Assembly: GCA_947599755.1 (NCBI GenBank)
Contig: CANQFO010000033.1
Span: 1 to 10,846, forward strand
Source of the DNA: an uncultured Bacilli bacterium
GTDB lineage: Bacteria > Bacillota_I > Bacilli_A > RF39 > UBA660
Direction of reading: 5' to 3'
Length of the DNA stretch: 10,846 nucleotides
Positions 7,063-10,846 of the stretch are shown in pieces. Each line of letters starts with the position of its first letter. Within the stretch, counting starts at the first letter, position 1. Below the pieces are notes generated by a model. It was not told the origin of the DNA, made no database searches, and worked only from the letters and a program-made list of their open reading frames with translations. Position numbers and translations under genes: made by a program.

Positions 7063-7365
7063 ATGAAAAATTTTACTATGAAAGATGAAGAATTTATCTG
7101 CGAAAATTGCAATCAAAAAGTAAAAAAATTAAATTATACCGCAAGAGATCACTGCCCATACTGTCTATATTCAAAACATGTAGATATTTTACCAGGAGAT
7201 AGAAAAAATACCTGTAAAGGACTACTAAAACCAATAGGAATAGAAAAATTTAAAGATAGTTTTAAAATTATTTATCAATGTCAAAAGTGCAAAGAAATTC
7301 ATAAAAATATCATGGCAAAAGACGATAATATGGATTTAATCATTACTTTATCTAATCAAAACTAA
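7063..7365 (+). CDS. RNHCP-domain zinc-ribbon protein
   Basis: A 100-residue cysteine-rich protein of the RNHCP family, whose function is not established. The family signature appears as R-D-H-C31-P-Y-C34-L-Y-S-K-H-V-D, with Asp in place of the usual Asn. Other cysteine pairs are C13-x-x-C16 and C73-x-x-C76, and a single C51 lies in a D-R-K-N-T-C-K-G-L-L-K-P-I-G segment. These suggest two zinc ribbons, so nucleic-acid or protein binding is likely, but no catalytic motif is seen. The start fits family members, which begin M-x-N-F-T. The gene is on the plus strand, in its own unit, divergent from scpAB and convergent with spoVAE, with a shared terminator. Confidence 0.85.
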   Translation: MKNFTMKDEEFICENCNQKVKKLNYTARDHCPYCLYSKHVDILPGDRKNTCKGLLKPIGIEKFKDSFKIIYQCQKCKEIHKNIMAKDDNMDLIITLSNQN

Positions 7366-7370
7366 TAGAC

Positions 7371-7401
7371 AAAAAAGGATTTCGATTTTGAAACCCTTTT
7401 T
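7371..7401. terminator. Bidirectional terminator between RNHCP gene and spoVAE
   Basis: AAAAAGG-A-TTTC (7372-7383) pairs with GAAA-C-CCTTTTT (7390-7401) around loop GATTTT, with one mismatch. The A-run on one side and the T-run on the other make it usable on both strands, as suits two convergent genes ending at 7365 and 7408. Confidence 0.85.
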
Positions 7402-7407
7402 CATTGA

Positions 7408-7758
7408 TTAATTTTTTGGTTTAAAAATAAGAGCAAATAGAAAAGAAAAAATAATCGCAGCCGTAATTCCTGTAGCAGTTAAATCAAACATTCCCATTAA
7501 AATTCCCATAAATCCATAACTATTTGCTCGAGCAAGAGCTCCATGAATCAGAGAATGTCCAAAACTAGTAATAGGAACTAATGCTCCTCCTCCAACAATT
7601 TTAATAATTTGATCATACAAACTAAAACTATCCAAAAAAGCACCTACAACAACTAAAATACTAGTAATATGACCAGGAGTTAATTTACTATTATCCAAAA
7701 TAATTTGAGAAAGCATACAAATAAATCCACAAAATAAGAAAGAATTAAACAATAACAT
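7408..7758 (-). CDS. spoVAE: Stage V sporulation protein AE (SpoVAEB type)
   Basis: A 116-residue membrane protein, the same length as B. subtilis SpoVAEB, with about four hydrophobic segments. It is a paralogue of SpoVAC: both carry the motif L-[VI]-P-I-T-x-F-x-H-S (here about residues 60-69, G-A-L-V-P-I-T-S-F-G-H-S). SpoVA proteins form the inner-membrane channel that takes dipicolinic acid into the forespore and releases it at germination. Its ATG shares a base with the spoVAD stop (TAATG), with GGAGGTGG just upstream, so translation is coupled. It is the last gene of the three-gene spoVAC-AD-AE unit and is followed by a terminator. Confidence 0.93.
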   Translation of the reverse strand: MLLFNSFLFCGFICMLSQIILDNSKLTPGHITSILVVVGAFLDSFSLYDQIIKIVGGGALVPITSFGHSLIHGALARANSYGFMGILMGMFDLTATGITAAIIFSFLFALIFKPKN

Positions 7759-8750
7759 TATTCCACCTCCAAACTAATCGCATGAGCAATAGAATTAATA
7801 TTTCGCTTTTGATAAAGAAGAGTTGGAGAAAATAATGCTCCTGTTGCGATCAATAATACTTTTTTTAATTTTTTCTTTTGTAATTCATGAAAAACATATC
7901 CAAAAGCAACCAAGGCACTACAAGCTGGACCAGACCCACCTGCCAAAACTTCTTCTTGTTTTTCTAAATCATAAAGCATAACACCACAATCATTATAACG
8001 ATCAGATAATTCAATTCCATATACATTCATCATATATTCCTTAACAATATCTTTTCCATAACGTCCTAAATCTCCAGTTAAAATTAAATCATAATAATCA
8101 GGATTTCTACCAGTTTCATCAAAATGTTTTTTTAATGTTTCAATAGCAGCAGGCGCCATAACTCTTCCCATATCATTAGGATCATTTTGTTCATAATCAA
8201 CAATTTTACCAAGAGTAGCACTCTCAATACGAACATCACATTTTTCACGAGTTAAAAAACAACTAGCAGCTCCTGTTGCAGTAAACGTCGCACTAGATGG
8301 TTTAGGTGCCCCATACTCTGTAGGATTACGAAATTGCTTTTCACTACTCATATTATGAGATGATACTAAAGCTAAAGCATTAGAAACACGATGATCATCA
8401 ATAAAATTACTAGCCAAAATCATTCCTAATACACTACTACTACATGCTCCATAAATGCCAATAAAACTTTTTCCAACACCATTTGTACCATAAGTAGAAG
8501 CAGAAATTTGATTTAATAAATCTCCACTAACAACCAAATCAATATCCTCTTTTTTCATCCCTACTTTTTTCATCAAAATAGTTAAACTATCTTGAACCAA
8601 TTTAATCTCTGCCTGTTCCCAAGATTTCTCCCCAAAATATAAATCAGAATAAGTCTTATCATAATACTTTTTCAATGGTCCATCTTTTTCATAAGGTCCA
8701 ACAACAGTAGCAGTATCTTTCATATATACATTTTGATAATAAAAAGTCAT
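7758..8750 (-). CDS. spoVAD: Stage V sporulation protein AD (SpoVAD)
   Basis: A 330-residue thiolase-fold protein (B. subtilis SpoVAD is about 338) that binds dipicolinic acid on the forespore membrane. Visible signatures are the N-terminal T-A-T-V-V-G-P-Y-E-K-D-G-P-L, the thiolase-like cysteine C103 in Y-G-A-C-S-S-S, and G-G-S-G-P-A-C-S-A in the C-terminal part. The open frame runs 42 bases further upstream, but ATG at 8750 is chosen: it overlaps the spoVAC stop as ATGA, has GGAGGTGG in front, and gives the family's usual N terminus. Coupled to spoVAC on one side and spoVAE on the other. Confidence 0.96.
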   Translation of the reverse strand: MTFYYQNVYMKDTATVVGPYEKDGPLKKYYDKTYSDLYFGEKSWEQAEIKLVQDSLTILMKKVGMKKEDIDLVVSGDLLNQISASTYGTNGVGKSFIGIYGACSSSVLGMILASNFIDDHRVSNALALVSSHNMSSEKQFRNPTEYGAPKPSSATFTATGAASCFLTREKCDVRIESATLGKIVDYEQNDPNDMGRVMAPAAIETLKKHFDETGRNPDYYDLILTGDLGRYGKDIVKEYMMNVYGIELSDRYNDCGVMLYDLEKQEEVLAGGSGPACSALVAFGYVFHELQKKKLKKVLLIATGALFSPTLLYQKRNINSIAHAISLEVE

Positions 8751-9190
8751 GATCCACCTCCAATAATAAATCGAATCATTCCAAAAAACCAAGCTGACAC
8801 TACTCCATATAAAATAACAGAACCAGCAAGTTTAAAAATATTAGAACCAATTCCATAAACAGGACCTTCCTTACGATAATCCAAAGCTGCACTAGTCATC
8901 GAATGAGCAAATCCAGTAATAGGAATTAATAATCCACATTTAAATTTCGTAACCAACTTATCAAAAAAACCAAGTGCCGTAGATAAACTAGCAACAAAAA
9001 TCAGAATAACAATCATAAAAGTAGAAGCATCACTTCGAGAAATATGTAAATAATAGCAAAACAGTTCAATAATTCCTTCGCCGATTAATCCAACCAATCC
9101 CCCTACAAAAAAGGCAATAAAGGCATTTTTTCCTCGATTTTCCTGTGCCTTATGATTATCTGCAATTCTTTCATACCTTGTATTTTTCAT
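8747..9190 (-). CDS. spoVAC: Stage V sporulation protein AC (SpoVAC)
   Basis: A roughly 147-residue integral membrane protein; SpoVAC is a mechanosensitive component of the dipicolinate channel. It has about four hydrophobic segments (near 22-42, 55-76, 85-102 and 116-142), the paralogous motif G-L-L-I-P-I-T-G-F-A-H-S-M, and N-x-F-K-L-A-G-S-V-I near the end, as in B. subtilis SpoVAC. Three in-frame ATGs exist at 9202, 9196 and 9190. The predicted transcript start near 9199 rules out the first. I choose 9190 because GGTG lies six bases before it; 9196 is possible. It opens the spoVA unit, which lacks spoVAA, spoVAB, spoVAEA and spoVAF, a reduced set like that of clostridia. Confidence 0.92.
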   Translation of the reverse strand: MKNTRYERIADNHKAQENRGKNAFIAFFVGGLVGLIGEGIIELFCYYLHISRSDASTFMIVILIFVASLSTALGFFDKLVTKFKCGLLIPITGFAHSMTSAALDYRKEGPVYGIGSNIFKLAGSVILYGVVSAWFFGMIRFIIGGGS

Positions 9191-9205
9191 TTTCATCACC
9201 ATTCT

Positions 9206-9235
9206 TAGTATGAATTAAAAAATTTTTTTCATACA
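9206..9235 (-). promoter_or_regulatory. Sigma-G-type promoter of spoVAC-AD-AE
   Basis: Minus strand: T-GTATG as -35 (9230-9235), a 17-bp spacer and CATACTA as -10 (9206-9212). The known forespore sigma-G pattern is roughly GHATR and CATnMTA with 17-18 bp between, and this matches throughout. The spoVA operon of B. subtilis is sigma-G dependent. Expected start near 9199, leaving a leader of only about 9 nt before the 9190 start. Confidence 0.75.
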
Positions 9236-9268
9236 AAAAACTTAAGAAATTAAAAATTCTTAAGTTTA
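9232..9268 (-). terminator. Rho-independent terminator of spoIIAA-sigF
   Basis: Read leftward, AAACTTAAGAA and TTCTTAAGTTT (arms 9257-9267 and 9238-9248) form an 11-bp stem with an 8-nt loop, followed by more T. The first arm starts inside the sigF stop codon. The T-tract runs directly into the -35 of the spoVAC promoter, so the two sporulation units are separate but abut. Confidence 0.75.
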
Positions 9269-9904
9269 AAGATTTTGTTTTAATTTTTCTAAAATTTTAT
9301 TTTCTTTGCGAGAAACTTGAACTTGACTAATGCCCAATTCTTTACTAGTCTCCATTTGGGTAAGCTCAGAATAATATCGAGCAAGAATCAAATTTCTTTC
9401 CTCTTTTGGTAACTTAAATATCTGAGATCGCAAATCTAAAATATCACAAGACATCTCTTTTTCCTCAGATTGAATGGAATGATAAAGATCATATCCTTCA
9501 TCATTCATCACATAATCCAAACTTTGAACTTCTTGATTAGCCAAAATAGCTTCATGAATTTTTTCTTCATCAATTTCCAAAAACAAAGAAATTTCAGTAA
9601 TCGTTGGATCTCGACCAAGTCTTTGTCTCATCACATCTTTTGCTTTTTCAATACTACGATTTAATTGAATAACATCCTTACCAACATGAATCACATGATT
9701 TTCACGAATATATTTATTCACTTCTCCACAAATATAATAATAAGCATAAGTAGAAAATTTAATAGAAAAAGAAGAATCAAAATGATGATAAGCTTGAATA
9801 AGACCCAACATCCCAGCTTGATATAAATCATCTTGATCAAAATAACGAGAGTACTTACCAATAATACTATATACTAAATTTTCATACGCTAATAAATCTT
9901 CCAT
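9266..9904 (-). CDS. sigF: RNA polymerase sigma-F factor, early forespore
   Basis: Sporulation sigma factor of 212 residues. Region 2 is D-D-L-Y-Q-A-G-M-L-G-L-I-Q-A-Y (about 25-39) and K-F-S-T-Y-A-Y-Y-Y-I-C-G-E-V (49-62); region 3 spans about 75-125; region 4 ends with the helix-turn-helix E-L-G-I-S-Q-V-Q-V-S-R (189-199), closest to SigF/SigG. B. subtilis SigF has 255 residues; about 34 are missing from the N terminus here. No upstream extension is possible because the same frame is closed by the spoIIAA stop (TAA-AGG-AGG-AGT-ATG). The strong AGGAGGAG site supports this start. It follows spoIIAA by 9 bp, as the second gene of the unit; the usual spoIIAB between them is absent. SigF over SigG is decided by the spoIIAA neighbour. 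Confidence 0.92.
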   Translation of the reverse strand: MEDLLAYENLVYSIIGKYSRYFDQDDLYQAGMLGLIQAYHHFDSSFSIKFSTYAYYYICGEVNKYIRENHVIHVGKDVIQLNRSIEKAKDVMRQRLGRDPTITEISLFLEIDEEKIHEAILANQEVQSLDYVMNDEGYDLYHSIQSEEKEMSCDILDLRSQIFKLPKEERNLILARYYSELTQMETSKELGISQVQVSRKENKILEKLKQNL

Positions 9905-9913
9905 ACTCCTCCT

Positions 9914-10249
9914 TTACACACTAAAATATTGAAAAGCTTCATACTCAGAATCAACATAAAATAATTTTTCCTGAGTTCCTAATTTTCTTTTACAAAATTC
10001 ATTTAATCCACACATCACAACTTTTCCACAACTCAAAAATATCTCAATTAATTTATTCCATAAATGAGACAATATTTTCTGATCAGAAATCGAAAGTTCT
10101 TGAAGATTAAATACAAAAAAAATCATTCCCTGTTGATATAACAAATAATTAAGTTTTTGATCAAAATCATGAATAGTAATTGGATTTAATTCACCAACTA
10201 ATCGAAAAAAAATAATTCCTCGAGAAACTAAAACATCTACTTCTAACAT
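9914..10249 (-). CDS. spoIIAA: SpoIIAA-like anti-sigma-F antagonist, lacking the phosphoserine
   Basis: A 111-residue STAS-domain protein that aligns along its whole length with B. subtilis SpoIIAA (L-V-G-E-L at 17-21; F-N-L-Q-E-L-S-I-S-D at 47-56; K-V-V-M-C at 76-80). In the classic switch SpoIIAA is phosphorylated on Ser58 by the anti-sigma factor SpoIIAB and, once dephosphorylated by SpoIIE, frees sigma-F. Here the D-S-S-G site reads D56-Q-K-I59, so both serines and the glycine are gone. The open frame begins at a GTG at 10258, but that codon lies inside the GAGGTGG ribosome site; ATG at 10249 has proper spacing and is chosen. It lies directly upstream of sigF with 9 bp between. Two Spo0A boxes lie upstream. 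Assignment rests on fold, length and position; ability to act as an antagonist is doubtful. Confidence 0.8.
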   Translation of the reverse strand: MLEVDVLVSRGIIFFRLVGELNPITIHDFDQKLNYLLYQQGMIFFVFNLQELSISDQKILSHLWNKLIEIFLSCGKVVMCGLNEFCKRKLGTQEKLFYVDSEYEAFQYFSV

Positions 10250-10302
10250 AAAAACCACCTCTCAACAAAAATATAAAATAAAGAAAAAAACTTTTCCATC
10301 AA

Positions 10303-10309
10303 TTCGACA
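10303..10309 (-). promoter_or_regulatory. Proximal Spo0A box upstream of spoIIAA
   Basis: Perfect 0A-box core TGTCGAA on the minus strand, in context TTTTGTCGAATT, 54 bp before the spoIIAA start. B. subtilis spoIIA is activated by Spo0A~P through such boxes. The same bases also fit a sigma-H -10 (RnnGAAT). A Spo0A-assisted sigma-A promoter just downstream (TTGATG at 10297-10302, TATATT at 10270-10275, 21-bp spacer like the long spacer of spoIIG) is another possibility. Confidence 0.7.
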
Positions 10310-10338
10310 AAACAAGACAAATTATTCGTATGACTGTT

Positions 10339-10345
10339 TTCGACA
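10339..10345 (-). promoter_or_regulatory. Distal Spo0A box upstream of spoIIAA
   Basis: Second perfect TGTCGAA core in the same orientation, in context TTTTGTCGAAAA, 36 bp from the proximal one. It abuts the T-tract of the nrdG terminator. Confidence 0.7.
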
Positions 10346-10371
10346 AAAAAAGAACTACTAACAAGTAGCTC
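10345..10371 (-). terminator. Rho-independent terminator of nrdG
   Basis: Read leftward, GAGCTACT-TGTT-AGTAGTTC (10352-10371, one G-T pair) forms an 8-bp stem followed by seven T. It starts six bases after the nrdG stop, so spoIIAA-sigF is a separate unit. Confidence 0.85.
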
Positions 10372-10376
10372 CTAAA

Positions 10377-10846
10377 TTAAATAAATAAGTAATTTGGTTT
10401 TTCATATTGAGTAAAATAATCTTTATCATGATCATACTTTTCAACCAAAACAACTCGATCTTGAGCAAGACTTTCTTGAACATCAATAATGCGCTGATTT
10501 CTAGAACCTTTAAAATATAAATCATAGCTTTTTTCTTCCAAAATGAATTTTCCATCCACTAAAACATCAATATTTTCAAGCAATTTTTTATGTTTAGGAT
10601 GATGAATCATTTCTTCATAAGTAAATCCTGTATAACACCAAACATTAAGTCCCATATCATGAGCAGCCTTAGCAATAATAGAACAAGCATCACTTTGACA
10701 AACAGGATCTCCTCCAGACAAAGTAATACCATCCTGATTAGAAAGTTGCTTTAAACGATCAATAACATAAGAAACATCAACTAAAGCTCCTCCCTGAAAA
10801 TCATGAGTAATAGGATTATGACAACCCTTACAATGATGAGGGCATC
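10377..10846 (-). CDS. nrdG: Anaerobic ribonucleotide reductase activating protein NrdG (N terminus outside window)
   Basis: The C-terminal part, about 156 residues, of a radical SAM activase that installs the glycyl radical on class III ribonucleotide reductase NrdD, allowing dNTP synthesis without oxygen. The 4Fe-4S motif C-P-H-H-C-K-G-C-H-N (CxxxCxxC) lies at the right edge, codons 10818-10844. It is followed by G-I-T-L-S-G-G-D-P-V, the SAM-binding GGDP motif, and W-C-Y-T-G-F-T-Y-E-E, all typical of NrdG. Only the first 20-30 residues are cut off. The gene indicates anaerobic growth. It is ended by its own terminator just before the spoIIA region; nrdD is probably off the right edge. Confidence 0.95.
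   Translation of the reverse strand, partial: CPHHCKGCHNPITHDFQGGALVDVSYVIDRLKQLSNQDGITLSGGDPVCQSDACSIIAKAAHDMGLNVWCYTGFTYEEMIHHPKHKKLLENIDVLVDGKFILEEKSYDLYFKGSRNQRIIDVQESLAQDRVVLVEKYDHDKDYFTQYEKPNYLFI

Noticed and set aside
7758..9190. Loss of spoVAA, spoVAB, spoVAEA and spoVAF as a novelty
   Set aside because: A three-gene spoVAC-AD-AE unit is already known from clostridia, so it is not unusual by itself.
9470..9664. Plus-strand open frame opposite sigF
   Set aside because: Shadow of the sigF coding sequence, with no homology or ribosome site.
10303..10335. Possible sigma-H promoter upstream of spoIIAA (ATACGAATA and GTCGAAT)
   Set aside because: The spacing is 14 bp instead of the usual 11-12 and the -35 has a mismatch in its core; noted only as an alternative.
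10358..10555. Second minus-strand frame inside nrdG
   Set aside because: Overlaps nrdG in another frame; nrdG has clear radical SAM motifs and continues to the window edge.
1..10846. CRISPR arrays, insertion sequences, prophage or defence genes
   Set aside because: No repeated spacers, transposase, integrase or terminal inverted repeats were seen; the gene content is core chromosomal.

Overview
The window is very AT-rich (mostly A/T even inside genes) and tightly packed, with almost every gene on the minus strand. Bacillus-type sporulation genes (spoIIAA, sigF, spoVAC-AD-AE) together with scpAB, mnmA and a CCA-encoding tRNA-Leu point to a spore-forming low-GC Firmicute, probably a Bacilli/Erysipelotrichia-like or gut 'Mollicutes-related' lineage. 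TGA is used as a stop (mnmA, spoVAC) and Trp is TGG, so the code is standard and not the Mycoplasma code. The lineage is inference; no rRNA or species marker is present.

Layout, left to right. 1-324 is gene-free at this resolution. 325-2357 holds a predicted Mn-type CDF exporter downstream of mnmA (tRNA 2-thiouridine), both minus. 2503-3021 is a plus-strand YgjV-like membrane protein whose start codon is odd, ending in a 6-bp tail-to-tail overlap with trxA. 3016-4065 is a thiol-redox pair: thioredoxin preceded by a CPWC thioredoxin-fold lipoprotein. 4214-5047 is a TtcA-like tRNA thiolase. 5247-5333 is tRNA-Leu(CAA) with its own extended -10 promoter and terminator. 5478-6783 is scpA-scpB (condensin/kleisin partners of Smc). 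7063-7365 is a plus-strand RNHCP zinc-ribbon protein with an unusual leader.

The right third is a sporulation block transcribed leftward: nrdG (cut by the window edge), spoIIAA, sigF, then spoVAC-spoVAD-spoVAE. I see two perfect Spo0A boxes (TGTCGAA) upstream of spoIIAA, and a sigma-G-type promoter (GTATG, 17 bp, CATACTA) upstream of spoVAC. This gives a plausible cascade: Spo0A~P switches on spoIIAA-sigF, sigma-F leads to sigma-G, and sigma-G makes the SpoVA dipicolinate channel of the forespore.

The most unusual observation is that spoIIAB, the anti-sigma factor/kinase normally between spoIIAA and sigF, is absent: only 9 bp separate the two genes. The remaining SpoIIAA has also lost the phosphorylatable serine (DSSG in B. 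subtilis aligns with D-Q-K-I here), and sigma-F is about 34 residues short at its N terminus. Together these suggest that the classic partner-switching control of sigma-F has been dismantled or rewired in this organism.
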